From Methylobacterium sp. J-076 (GTDB lineage: Bacteria; Pseudomonadota; Alphaproteobacteria; Rhizobiales; Beijerinckiaceae), in the NCBI RefSeq assembly GCF_022829405.1, contig NZ_JAKSXW010000149.1, forward strand, positions 575,468 to 639,467: 64,000 nucleotides of DNA, read 5' to 3'. The notes beneath the pieces were generated by a model. That model had not been told where the DNA came from and searched no databases. It saw nothing but the letters and a program-made list of their open reading frames with translations. Of this stretch, positions 1-7,607 are shown piece by piece (the first letter of the stretch is position 1; each line of letters opens with the position of its first letter). The position numbers and the translations under genes were made by a program.

Positions 1-867
1 AACCGCGTCATGGACCGCTACCGCAGCGGCCTCGCGCAATGGTGGCTGCTGCGCCGCTGGTCCCGCCTGATCGCCGCCCGGGCGGCCCGGGCCGAACGGC
101 TGGGGATCCGCACCCTCCACGTCATCGTGCCGGAGAAGCTCTCGGTCTACGATCACAAGACGGACGGGTTGCGCTACCGGCCGACGAACGCCTCGGTGCG
201 GATCCTGGCCCGGCGCCTCGCCCGGCACGGCGCCTATCTCGACCTGCTCGCACCCCTCCGGGCGGCTCGGGACGGACCCACCCCGCTCTACCTGCGCACC
301 GACACCCACTGGACGTTGGAGGGCTGCCTGCTCGCCTACCGGGAGATCATGCGCGCGCTCGGCGCCACCCCGCCGGCCGATATCGGATCGCGGTTGCGCG
401 TCGTCGTCCCCGAGGTGATGGATCTCGGGGACAAGCTGCCCCACCGCCCGCGCGAGGGCGTGGAGCGCATGGTGATCCTGCAGAACGCGGTCCGCACGGC
501 GACCGGGCCGCTCCTCGCGGCCTACGAAGCGCAGGGGCGGGAGGGCGAGCTGCATTCCGGCGCCCACGTCGTCTACCGGAACGAGGCGGCGGGCGCCGAC
601 CCCCGCCGGGTCGTCCTGTTCGGCGATTCCTGCGCGCACTTCGCGCCGTTCATGCTGACCGGCCTCCTCGCGGAGAGCTTCCGCGAGGTGCACTTCATTT
701 GGTCGGCGAGCCTGGATTGGCCCTACATCGAGGCCGTGAAGCCCGACATCCTGCTGTTCGAGATGGCCGAGCGGTTCCTCGCCCGGGTGCCCGACGACCG
801 CTACGACGTGACGGCCGCCGGCCGGCGCGGGACCGGGGGGCCGGCGCTCCCCGCGCCGGATCAGTAG
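1..867 (+). CDS. AlgX/AlgJ-like SGNH-fold protein, 5' end outside window
   Basis: The reading frame is open from base 1, and the ATG at 10 is probably internal, so this is the 3' part of a longer gene. Counting from that ATG, a TDTHW motif (Asp98, His100) and a later GDS motif (Ser207) match the Asp-His and Ser positions of the AlgX/AlgJ family of SGNH-like polysaccharide O-acetyltransferases, so the catalytic triad looks intact. Relatives act in the periplasm or at the membrane, acetylating exopolysaccharide. The substrate here cannot be told, because the neighbouring polysaccharide genes, if any, lie to the left. The stop overlaps by 7 bases the end of a small convergent gene. Confidence 0.65.
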   Translation, partial: NRVMDRYRSGLAQWWLLRRWSRLIAARAARAERLGIRTLHVIVPEKLSVYDHKTDGLRYRPTNASVRILARRLARHGAYLDLLAPLRAARDGPTPLYLRTDTHWTLEGCLLAYREIMRALGATPPADIGSRLRVVVPEVMDLGDKLPHRPREGVERMVILQNAVRTATGPLLAAYEAQGREGELHSGAHVVYRNEAAGADPRRVVLFGDSCAHFAPFMLTGLLAESFREVHFIWSASLDWPYIEAVKPDILLFEMAERFLARVPDDRYDVTAAGRRGTGGPALPAPDQ

Positions 868-1085
868 ATCGCGGGGTCCACCATCACGAAGTCACCCGTG
901 CTCGCGGACTGGTAGTGCGCGAGGGGCTCCGGCGCGTAGGCGATGCCGAGCATCAGGACCAGGATGGTGACGAAGCAGGCGAGGGTGGCCGTGACCGTGT
1001 CCGCGTGCCGCCGCAGGGCGTGGATCGCCATGCAGCCGAGGGTGAAGAGGGCCGCCTCCGCCATGGGCGCCAACGCGGGGATCAT
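861..1085 (-). CDS. small membrane protein, unknown function
   Basis: This is a 74-residue protein. The start is fixed by an AAGGAG ribosome binding site 7 bases before the ATG. Two hydrophobic stretches (about residues 9-24 and 31-51) suggest two short membrane helices, followed by a polar tail of about 24 residues. I do not recognise a family. It ends convergently with the AlgX-like gene, overlapping by 7 bases, and shares a 238-base upstream region with the divergent secreted-protein gene. That region carries several TTGCA/TGCAA elements. Confidence 0.6.
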   Translation of the reverse strand: MIPALAPMAEAALFTLGCMAIHALRRHADTVTATLACFVTILVLMLGIAYAPEPLAHYQSASTGDFVMVDPAIY

Positions 1086-1323
1086 CGGGAGACTCCTTGG
1101 GGATCGCGGGGGGAGGAAGACCTGCCGCCCCGGGGACGGCGCCCGCCGGGCGCCTGCAATGCGCTGCAACATGCCTGCCCGTGTTGCAGTGCAACAGAGA
1201 CTTTGCCGCAAGCCTGCTCTGCATCGGGCGGATCGACAGGCGCGGACTTGCCTCGACGGCTCCGGTCCGACGCCTACATCACGCGAAACACGCAGAAGAC
1301 CTTCGGGAGGATCACGCAACGCC
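1086..1323. promoter_or_regulatory. divergent intergenic region with clustered TGCAAC elements
   Basis: This 238-base gap lies between two divergent small genes. At about 1155-1200 the motifs TGCAATGCGCTGCAAC and GTTGCAGTGCAAC form overlapping partial palindromes around TTGCA/TGCAA. Related palindromes occur at 4887-4898 and 7565-7574. I infer a promoter or regulator-binding function from position and recurrence only. No clear -35/-10 pair was found. Confidence 0.3.
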
Positions 1324-1797
1324 ATGACGGCTTCCCTTCGCCTCGCCCTCGCCTGTGCCGCCCTCCTGCCCCTCTCGGCGCCGAGCGCCTGGGCACAGAC
1401 CGCCTTCAAGCTCGACGGAACCTGCGACAAGCTCGTGGTCGCCGGCCGGGATGTCTCCGCGCAGTGCGGCAACACCCTGCTGAACGCGGTCAGCCGCAAC
1501 CGGACGACCTTCGATTTCACCACGAAGGACGGGCAGGTGATCAGCTTCTCGGGCAACGGTGCGCAGCAGGAGGCGACCGAGGAGACCGATCCGCTCCAGC
1601 CGATCAACGTCGTCTCCGAGAGCAAGACGGGGAGCGAGGTCGGCGCGCCGGTCCTGGCCATCGGCGCCTGCCGCTTCACGGCGCCGGAGAAGGGGCGGAC
1701 CTCGATCGAGTGCGAGGCGAAGACGGCGGATGGGCGCGTCTATGCGGGCACCTTCGTCACGGCGGCGAAGGCCGCTCCGGGCGCACCGGGGCGCTGA
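1324..1797 (+). CDS. secreted protein of unknown function
   Basis: The product is 157 residues. Its N-terminus is a signal peptide: a short basic start, a hydrophobic core rich in Leu and Ala, and a likely AWA-Q cleavage near residue 24. The mature part has four cysteines (DGTCDKL, SAQCGN, GACRF, IECEA), enough for two disulfides, which fits a periplasmic location. The ATG was chosen because it begins the signal peptide and follows GGGAGG at about 1305-1310, somewhat distant. I recognise no domain. It is followed by the thioredoxin gene on the same strand after 124 bases, so co-transcription is uncertain. Confidence 0.6.
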   Translation: MTASLRLALACAALLPLSAPSAWAQTAFKLDGTCDKLVVAGRDVSAQCGNTLLNAVSRNRTTFDFTTKDGQVISFSGNGAQQEATEETDPLQPINVVSESKTGSEVGAPVLAIGACRFTAPEKGRTSIECEAKTADGRVYAGTFVTAAKAAPGAPGR

Positions 1798-1921
1798 GCC
1801 GCGAGGGTTTCCCCGCCAACCGGGGGTGGACAACCGCGACGCGTCCGCCCGGCGGGCTGGTCATGACCCATCGAGAGCCCCATCTAGCGGCCATCACGAA
1901 AAAAGTTCCGAAGTTGGATCG

Positions 1922-2836
1922 ATGCTCAACGACCTCAGCGCCGGCGGCGCGACCGGCGGCCCCGCCGGCGACCTGATCAGGGACACGACGACGAACTCCT
2001 TCAGGCAGGACGTCATCGCGGAATCAATGAACCGTCCGGTTCTCGTGGATTTCTGGGCGCCCTGGTGCGGGCCATGCAAGCAGCTCACCCCGGTTCTGGA
2101 GAAGGTCGTCCAGGCGGCGGCGGGCAAGGTCGTGCTCGCCAAGATGAACATCGACGAGCACCCTTCCATCGCGGGCCAGCTCGGCATCCAGTCGATCCCG
2201 GCGGTCATCGCCTTCGACAAGGGCCGCCCGGTGGACGGGTTCATGGGCGCCGTGCCCGAGGGGCAGATCAAGGAGCTGATCGAGCGCCTTTCCGGCCCCG
2301 CCGGCCCCAGCCCGATCGAGGGTGCGCTCACGGAGGCCGCCGCCCTGGTCGAGGAGGGTGACCTCGCTGGCGCCTCCGAACTCTTCGCGGCGGTGCTGGA
2401 GCAGGAGCCCGACAACGTCGTGGCGCTGGCCGGCCTCGCCAAGCTCCAGCTCGATGCCGGCGAGATCGAGAACGCCAAGCGCGTCCTGGCCATGGTGCCG
2501 GAGGAGAAAGCCGCCGACCCGGCGCTCGCGGGCATCCGCGCCGCCCTGGAACTCGCCGAGCAGGCCGCCGCCCTCGGCGACCTCGCCGGCCCGCAGAAGG
2601 CGGTCGACGCCGATCCGGACGACCATCAGTCCCGGTTCGACCTCGCGCTGGGCCTCGCGGCCCGCAACCAGCGGGAGCAGGCGGTGGATCACCTCATCGA
2701 GCTGCGCAAGCGCGACCGGACCTGGAACGACGACGCGGCCCGCAAGCAGCTGCTCCAGTTCTTCGAGGCCTGGGGCGTGATGGATCCGGACACGATCCGG
2801 GGTCGGCGCAAGCTGTCGACCTTGTTGTTCTCATAG
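1922..2836 (+). CDS. CnoX-like thioredoxin with C-terminal TPR region
   Basis: The protein has 304 residues. Residues 20-125 are a thioredoxin domain with an intact WCGPC active site at 48-52 and the cis-Pro loop SIPA. Residues 135-300 are alanine-rich helices of tetratricopeptide type. This is the architecture of CnoX/YbbN, a chaperedoxin that protects unfolded proteins from oxidation and passes them to GroEL and DnaK. E. coli YbbN has lost the CxxC pair, but this protein keeps it, so redox activity is expected. groEL lies 11 kb away. The next genes, Lon-like and Trm112, follow on the same strand after 73 and 12 bases and probably form an operon. Confidence 0.85.
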   Translation: MLNDLSAGGATGGPAGDLIRDTTTNSFRQDVIAESMNRPVLVDFWAPWCGPCKQLTPVLEKVVQAAAGKVVLAKMNIDEHPSIAGQLGIQSIPAVIAFDKGRPVDGFMGAVPEGQIKELIERLSGPAGPSPIEGALTEAAALVEEGDLAGASELFAAVLEQEPDNVVALAGLAKLQLDAGEIENAKRVLAMVPEEKAADPALAGIRAALELAEQAAALGDLAGPQKAVDADPDDHQSRFDLALGLAARNQREQAVDHLIELRKRDRTWNDDAARKQLLQFFEAWGVMDPDTIRGRRKLSTLLFS

Positions 2837-2909
2837 GGCACGGGCCCGTTCCCGGACGGAGACGGCGCGTCCGGGGCCCCGGCCAGGGGATCGCGCCAGA
2901 GGAGGTGCG

Positions 2910-3575
2910 ATGAGCACACATTCCGGCTTACAGCGTCCGGCGGATTGCCCCGCCGTGATACCGGTCTTCCCCTTGCCCGGCGCCTTGCTGCTGCCGAGGG
3001 GACAGATGCCGCTCAACATCTTCGAGCCGCGCTACCTCAGGATGGTCGATGACGCCCTGAGGGGAGACCGGATCATCGGCATGATCCAGCCGGACCCGGA
3101 TGGCGGGTCCTCGGCCCATCCCAAGCTGTTCCGCGTCGGCTGCGCCGGCCGGATCACCCAATATGCCGAGGCCGGGGACGGGCGCTACCTGATCTCCCTC
3201 ACCGGGGTCAGCCGCTTCCGGGTCGAGGGCGAGGTCGCCGCATCGGAGGCCTACCGTCTCTGCCAAGTGAGCTACGACGAGTTCGCGGTGGACTTCCAGG
3301 CCCGCGCGGGCGAGGAACAGGTCGACCGGGCGGGCGTCCTCAAGACCCTGCGCGACTTCGTCGAGGCGAACGACCTGAAGGTCGACTGGGCGGGGATCGA
3401 TGAGGCCCCCAACGAGGCCCTCGTGAACGCGCTGTGCATGATGAGCCCGTTCGGCGTGCGCGAGAAGCAGGCGATGCTGGAGGCCGCGGACCTAAAGACC
3501 CGCGGCGAGATCCTGATCGCCGTGACGCAGATGGAACTCCTTCGGGGCTCCGGCCCCGAACCGACGATGCAATAG
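2910..3575 (+). CDS. Lon substrate-binding (LON-N) domain protein
   Basis: This 221-residue protein consists essentially of the N-terminal substrate-binding domain of Lon protease, recognised by the opening IPVFPLPGALLLPRGQMPLN followed by IFEPRYLRMVDDAL. The ATPase and protease domains of Lon are absent, and the length fits the stand-alone family. A GGAGG sequence five bases before the ATG fixes the start. Such proteins often sit beside thioredoxin/CnoX genes in alphaproteobacteria and are thought to bind unfolded substrates, but their biochemical role is not established. It lies between the CnoX-like and Trm112 genes. Confidence 0.85.
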   Translation: MSTHSGLQRPADCPAVIPVFPLPGALLLPRGQMPLNIFEPRYLRMVDDALRGDRIIGMIQPDPDGGSSAHPKLFRVGCAGRITQYAEAGDGRYLISLTGVSRFRVEGEVAASEAYRLCQVSYDEFAVDFQARAGEEQVDRAGVLKTLRDFVEANDLKVDWAGIDEAPNEALVNALCMMSPFGVREKQAMLEAADLKTRGEILIAVTQMELLRGSGPEPTMQ

Positions 3576-3587
3576 GACCGTGACGAC

Positions 3588-3794
3588 ATGGCCAACGATC
3601 TCACCGCCCCCGTCGAGGCGACTCGGGTCGATCCGAAGCTCCTGGAGATCCTCGTCTGCCCCCTGACCAAGGGCACGCTGGACTACGATTCCGCCAAGCA
3701 GGAGCTGATCAGCCGCTCGGCCAAGCTCGCCTACCCCATCCGTGACGGCATCCCGATCATGCTGCCGGAAGAGGCGCGTCCGCTGCACGACTGA
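3588..3794 (+). CDS. Trm112-family protein
   Basis: This 68-residue protein has the Trm112 (UPF0434) signature: LLEILVCPLTKGTL near residues 17-30 and AYPIRDGIPIMLPEEAR towards the C-terminus. Bacterial members are small folded proteins that resemble the activator subunit of methyltransferases. Unlike zinc-binding relatives it has only one cysteine (VCP), so no metal site is expected. It starts 12 bases after the Lon-like gene and is probably translated from the same message. Confidence 0.85.
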   Translation: MANDLTAPVEATRVDPKLLEILVCPLTKGTLDYDSAKQELISRSAKLAYPIRDGIPIMLPEEARPLHD

Positions 3795-4059
3795 GGCACG
3801 CGGGGTTGAACGGGCGGGGGTCCACGCCCGTTCTCGCGAGCAGGGCGAAGCCACTCGCCGAAGTTGAGCGTCCGGACACGCGACGCGACTGAGTTGTCCG
3901 CCGGCGCTCGCAGCGTATTGCCGCGCTTTCGCCGGTTACGAATTGAGACATTTTTGGCGGGCGGCGGCCATAGTCCTGCCGGTCCGGATGGTTTAAACCG
4001 GCTCATCCCGCAACGAAGCTGTCGACCCCGCGCTGAACCGCGCGACGGCGCCGCTGTAT
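3795..4059. other. intergenic region with a GGTTTAAACC palindrome
   Basis: These 265 bases hold no convincing gene. The part near 3930-4000 is richer in A+T than its surroundings and contains the perfect palindrome GGTTTAAACC at 3990-3999, about 60-90 bases before the next gene. It may be an operator or part of the promoter of that gene. No good -35/-10 pair was seen. Confidence 0.3.
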
Positions 4060-4476
4060 TTGCAGAGAGCCCTTCAACGATTGACCATTACCGTCCCGAC
4101 CCTGATCGCCGCCGCCGCCCTAACCACCGCCGCCCTGTCCGCATCCGCGGCGGGTGCGCCCGACAGGCACAACGGGACGTGGTCGGTGGAACTCGTGACG
4201 GAGAGCGGCCTCTGCAACGCCCGCTACAGCTACTCCGTCGCCATCCGCGACGGTGAGGTCCGGCCGGTCTCGGCGTCGTCCGGCACCCGCGTCAGCGGCC
4301 GGGTCTCGCCGGACGGGGTCGTCGGGATCACGGTCGCCGGTTCCGGCGGCGCGGGGACCGGGACGGGCCGCCTGTCCGGCACCCAGGGCTCGGGCACGTG
4401 GAACGTGTCCTCCCTGTGCACCGGCCGCTGGACGGCCCGGCGCGGTGCCGACACCCGCACCGCCCAGGTCGATTGA
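4060..4476 (+). CDS. small secreted protein, unknown function
   Basis: The product has up to 138 residues. An Ala/Leu-rich signal peptide ends near SASA-AG, and the mature part is rich in Gly, Ser and Thr (NGTWSVELVTESGLC, GTGRLSGTQGSGTW) with two cysteines. The start is uncertain: a TTG at 4060 or another TTG at 4081 would both give a signal peptide, and neither has a strong ribosome binding site. The Gly/Ser pattern resembles small beta-sandwich periplasmic proteins common in Rhizobiales, but I assign no function. It converges with the STAS-like gene, 12 bases apart. Confidence 0.6.
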   Translation: MQRALQRLTITVPTLIAAAALTTAALSASAAGAPDRHNGTWSVELVTESGLCNARYSYSVAIRDGEVRPVSASSGTRVSGRVSPDGVVGITVAGSGGAGTGTGRLSGTQGSGTWNVSSLCTGRWTARRGADTRTAQVD

Positions 4477-4488
4477 CGCCCGGGGCGT

Positions 4489-4851
4489 TCAGGTGGCGGA
4501 GGCGAGCCAGGTGCGCGCCTCGGCGAGGCGCTCGCGGTCGAACACCTTGATCTTGTAGGGCGAGACGAAGGCGAAGGTCTCGGCCATCATCTTCAGCCAG
4601 GGCGCGTCGGTGACGAGGGCGACGTGGCTGACGCCCTTCATCATCGAGATGCCGAAGCGCGGATCCTTGAAGAAGGCCGCGGGCTCCATGCCCTGGAAGC
4701 TGCGGATGTCTTCGAGGAGCTTGATCCGCTCGCCCTTGTCGAGGTCCGCCTTCATGGCGGCGATGGTCGCGTTCATCTCCTCGTCGGAGATCTTCCCGTC
4801 GACCACGATCTCGGCCACGTTGGAATTCGGCGTCTTGGTGTAGCTCAGCAC
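4489..4851 (-). CDS. STAS/SEC14 (SpoIIAA-like) domain protein
   Basis: This 120-residue protein matches the SpoIIAA-like family: an early IVVDGKISDEEM strand-turn-helix, a long central helix, the FKDPRFGISMMKGVSHVALV region, and a C-terminal KIKVFDRERLAEARTWL helix. Family members fold like STAS/SEC14 proteins and are thought to bind lipids or nucleotides, but their role is mostly unknown. The start is a GTG preceded by GGAG. The perfect palindrome GCGTTGCAACGC lies 36 bases upstream, and priA ends 72 bases upstream on the same strand. Confidence 0.75.
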   Translation of the reverse strand: MLSYTKTPNSNVAEIVVDGKISDEEMNATIAAMKADLDKGERIKLLEDIRSFQGMEPAAFFKDPRFGISMMKGVSHVALVTDAPWLKMMAETFAFVSPYKIKVFDRERLAEARTWLASAT

Positions 4852-4886
4852 TGATCGCTCCTCGTGCGCCTTCAGCCCGTCCCCGT

Positions 4887-4898
4887 GCGTTGCAACGC
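4887..4898. promoter_or_regulatory. perfect 12-bp palindrome GCGTTGCAACGC
   Basis: This perfect palindrome lies between the end of priA and the start of the SpoIIAA-like gene, 36 bases before that gene's GTG. A near copy occurs at 7565-7574, and weaker relatives occur near 1160-1200 and 25525. Operator or promoter function is inferred. Confidence 0.35.
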
Positions 4899-4923
4899 GC
4901 CCGCGGCCGACGGGCCCTGTCTC

Positions 4924-7101
4924 CTACAAAAAGCTCTGCGGGTCGACATCGATCGTCACCTTGACGCTGCCGCGGGGCTTCGGGGCGCGGACGAGCCATG
5001 CGCGCAGGTAGCCCTGCAGGTCGATGTTGCGCTCGGTCTTCACGAGGAGCCGGAAGCGGTGCCGCCCGCGGATCAGCGCCAGGGGCGCCTCGGCGGGGCC
5101 GAGCACCATCACCCCGGCCGGTGGATCGGCCTCCCGGGCGAGGGCCTGCCCGTAGGCCTCGGCGGCCGGCTTGTCGGCGCCGGAGACGATCAGGGCGGCG
5201 AGGCGGCCGAAGGGCGGCAGGCCCGCCACCTCCCGCGCCGCGATCTCCTCCGCATAGAAACGCTCCGCATCCCCGGAGAGCAGGGCGGCGATCACCGGGT
5301 GCTCGGGCTGGTAGGTCTGGACGAGGGCGCGCCCCGGCTTGTCGCCGCGGCCGGCCCGGCCCGTTACCTGCTGGAGGAGCTGGAAGGTCCTCTCGGCCGC
5401 CCGGGGGTCTCCGGAGGTCAGGCCGATGTCGGCGTCGAGGACGCCGACCAGGGTCAGGCCCGGGAAGTTGTGGCCCTTGGCCACGAGCTGCGTCCCGATC
5501 ACCAGATCGCACTCCCCCGCCGCCACCGCCTCCAGCTCCTGCCGCAGGCGCTCGGCGCCGCCGGGAAAGTCGCTCGACAGGACGATGATCCGCTTGTCCG
5601 GGAACAGCGCGGTCGCCTCCTCGGCGATCCGCTCGACGCCGGGGCCGCAGGGGGTCAGGTGCTCGAAGGCGCCGCACTGGGTGCAGGCCTCGGGCCGGCG
5701 CTCGGTGTAGCCGCACTGGTGGCAGACCAGCGCCCGGCGGAAGCGGTGCTCCACGAGCCAGGTCGAACAGTTGCGGCACTGGTAGCGGTGGCCGCAGGCC
5801 CGGCACAGGGTCAGCGGCGCGTAGCCCCGCCGGTTGAGGAACAGCAGCGCCTGCTCGCCGCGCTCCAGGGTGCTCTTCACCGCGGCGACCAGGGGCGGGC
5901 TGATGAAGGTGCCGCGCTGCGGTGCATCGCGCCGCATGTCGATGGCGGCGATGTCGGGCAGGCGGCGCCCGCCGAACCGCTCGGGCAGGACGAGGTGGTC
6001 GTAGCGCCCCCGGGCGGCGTTCACCCGGCTCTCGATGGAGGGAGTGGCCGAGGCGAGGACCACCGGGCAGCCTTCGAGCCGCCCCCGCACCACCGCCATG
6101 TCGCGGGCGTGGTAGTGGACGCCGTCCTCCTGCTTGTAGGCGGTCTCGTGCTCCTCATCGACCACGATCAGGCCGAGCTGGGCGAAGGGCAGGAACAGGG
6201 CCGAGCGGGCGCCGACCACCACCTTCGCCTCCCCCGCGGCCACGGCGGCCCGCAGCCGCTCCCGGCGTCGGCCGCCGATCCCGGAATGCCACGCCGCCGG
6301 GCGGACGCCGAAGCGGTCGGCGAACCGGTCGAGGAACTGCGCGGTGAGGGCGATCTCGGGCATGAGGATCAGCGCCTGCCGTCCGGCACGGATGCAGGCG
6401 GCCACCGCCTCGAAATACACCTCCGTCTTGCCCGATCCCGTCACGCCTTCGAGGAGGATCGGCTTGGCGGTCCCGGCCGCCGCGCCTTCTTCCAGGGCCA
6501 GGGTGAGGGCGGCCGCCGCCTCCGCCTGGGCCTCCGAGAGGGGCATGCGGGGATGGTCGGGGTCGGGGACCGGCGCGATGGGCTCCGGCGCCACGGCGAG
6601 CGCCTCAAGGGCGCCGTCGTCGATCAGCCCGTCCACCACCGAGAGGGAGACGCCCGCCTCCTTGGCGAGGGCGCTCTTGCCGCGCGACTCCCCGTCTGCG
6701 GCGATGGCCAGCACCTTGGCCCGCGCCGCCGTCGGGCGGCTGGGGGGCTTGCCCGACGCCTTCACGGCGACACGGGCGACCTCCGCGCCGGCCGCCTCGT
6801 CGGGCAGGCGCAGCACCATGGCGAGCGCCGACCCCTTGGGGGCGAGGGTGTAGCGGGCGATCCAGTCCACGAGGCCGCGCAGCGTTGCGCCGAGACGCGG
6901 AACGTCGAGCACCCCCGTGACCGGCCGCAGGTTCGACCCGCCGACGCTCTCCGCGGTGCTCCAGACGACGCCCACCGTCTCGCGGGGGCCGAGGGGGATC
7001 TGCACCACGTCACCCGCCGCGACGGCGAGCCCGTGCGGGACGACGTAGCTGTAGGGCGTGTCGATCGCGAGGGGGATCAGGATTTCGGCGACGGTCGGCA
7101 T
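4924..7101 (-). CDS. priA: primosomal protein N' (replication-restart helicase)
   Basis: PriA is the 3'-5' DNA helicase that reloads the replisome at stalled forks. Visible in order are the N-terminal DNA-binding domain (LPLAIDTPYSYVVP type), Walker A GVTGSGKTEVY, the DEEH box, motif III SATPS, and a cysteine-rich insertion with eight cysteines (CRACGHRYQCRNC, then CHQCGY and CTQCGAF) that binds two zinc ions. The arginine-finger motif is QVTGRAGR. I start it at the ATG giving MPTVAEILIPL (725 residues, normal for the family). An in-frame extension of 26 residues lacks family similarity. It probably precedes the SpoIIAA-like gene in one transcript. Confidence 0.95.
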   Translation of the reverse strand: MPTVAEILIPLAIDTPYSYVVPHGLAVAAGDVVQIPLGPRETVGVVWSTAESVGGSNLRPVTGVLDVPRLGATLRGLVDWIARYTLAPKGSALAMVLRLPDEAAGAEVARVAVKASGKPPSRPTAARAKVLAIAADGESRGKSALAKEAGVSLSVVDGLIDDGALEALAVAPEPIAPVPDPDHPRMPLSEAQAEAAAALTLALEEGAAAGTAKPILLEGVTGSGKTEVYFEAVAACIRAGRQALILMPEIALTAQFLDRFADRFGVRPAAWHSGIGGRRRERLRAAVAAGEAKVVVGARSALFLPFAQLGLIVVDEEHETAYKQEDGVHYHARDMAVVRGRLEGCPVVLASATPSIESRVNAARGRYDHLVLPERFGGRRLPDIAAIDMRRDAPQRGTFISPPLVAAVKSTLERGEQALLFLNRRGYAPLTLCRACGHRYQCRNCSTWLVEHRFRRALVCHQCGYTERRPEACTQCGAFEHLTPCGPGVERIAEEATALFPDKRIIVLSSDFPGGAERLRQELEAVAAGECDLVIGTQLVAKGHNFPGLTLVGVLDADIGLTSGDPRAAERTFQLLQQVTGRAGRGDKPGRALVQTYQPEHPVIAALLSGDAERFYAEEIAAREVAGLPPFGRLAALIVSGADKPAAEAYGQALAREADPPAGVMVLGPAEAPLALIRGRHRFRLLVKTERNIDLQGYLRAWLVRAPKPRGSVKVTIDVDPQSFL

Positions 7102-7220
7102 CGGACGGGCGGGAGCGGCATGTTCTGCCTTTGTACCATATCGGATGGGAAAAGGCGCTACGCCCAGCCCCCGGCCCACCCGCCTCGCCGACGGGGGCGG
7201 CGCGGAGGGTCCGGCGCCGA

Positions 7221-7478
7221 CTAGGAGTGTCGGCGCACGGCGTAACGGTAGCGCCGCCCCTCCTCGTCCAGCAACTCGCTGTCCGAACTTTCACACCAGA
7301 CGACTTCGTCCCCCGGCCCGGTGGCGTCGGTGAGGACCGTACCCCGCACGATGTCGAGGGACAGGCCGGCGCCGTAGTTCACGGTCGTCGCTTCGGTGAT
7401 CGCCGCGGCGACATCACCCCCATCGGGGAGACAGGCGAACAGGACGCCGTCGGCGATGGCGAGGGTATAGGTCTGCAT
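7221..7478 (-). CDS. small protein of unknown function
   Basis: The product has 85 residues and is acidic, with no signal peptide or membrane segment. The start follows GGAG at 7 bases before the ATG, which supports translation. The pattern alternates short beta-like segments (YTLAIADGVLFAC, LSLDIVRGTVLTD, VVWCESSDSELLDEEG). I do not recognise a family. It stands alone on the minus strand between a hydrolase gene and priA, with a GCGTTGCAAC element about 90 bases upstream. Confidence 0.5.
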   Translation of the reverse strand: MQTYTLAIADGVLFACLPDGGDVAAAITEATTVNYGAGLSLDIVRGTVLTDATGPGDEVVWCESSDSELLDEEGRRYRYAVRRHS

Positions 7479-7564
7479 GCGGAGGCTCCGCCAAGGGGGA
7501 CCGGTTCGGGAGGAGCGAACCTATGAACGATGGCCGGCAGGAGAAGAGCGTTCTCCGTATTGCT

Positions 7565-7574
7565 GCGTTGCAAC
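7565..7574. promoter_or_regulatory. GCGTTGCAAC element
   Basis: This copy of the palindrome found at 4887-4898 has one altered half (GCGTTGCAACACGC). It lies about 90 bases upstream of the small minus-strand gene that starts at 7478 and just downstream of the secreted hydrolase gene. Function is inferred from recurrence only. Confidence 0.3.
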
Positions 7575-7607
7575 ACGCTGCCGGCGGACGTCGGGCGTCC
7601 GTCCCGC

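Noticed and set aside
4864..7224. Open frame of 786 codons on the plus strand
   Set aside because: Antisense to priA; no recognisable domain.
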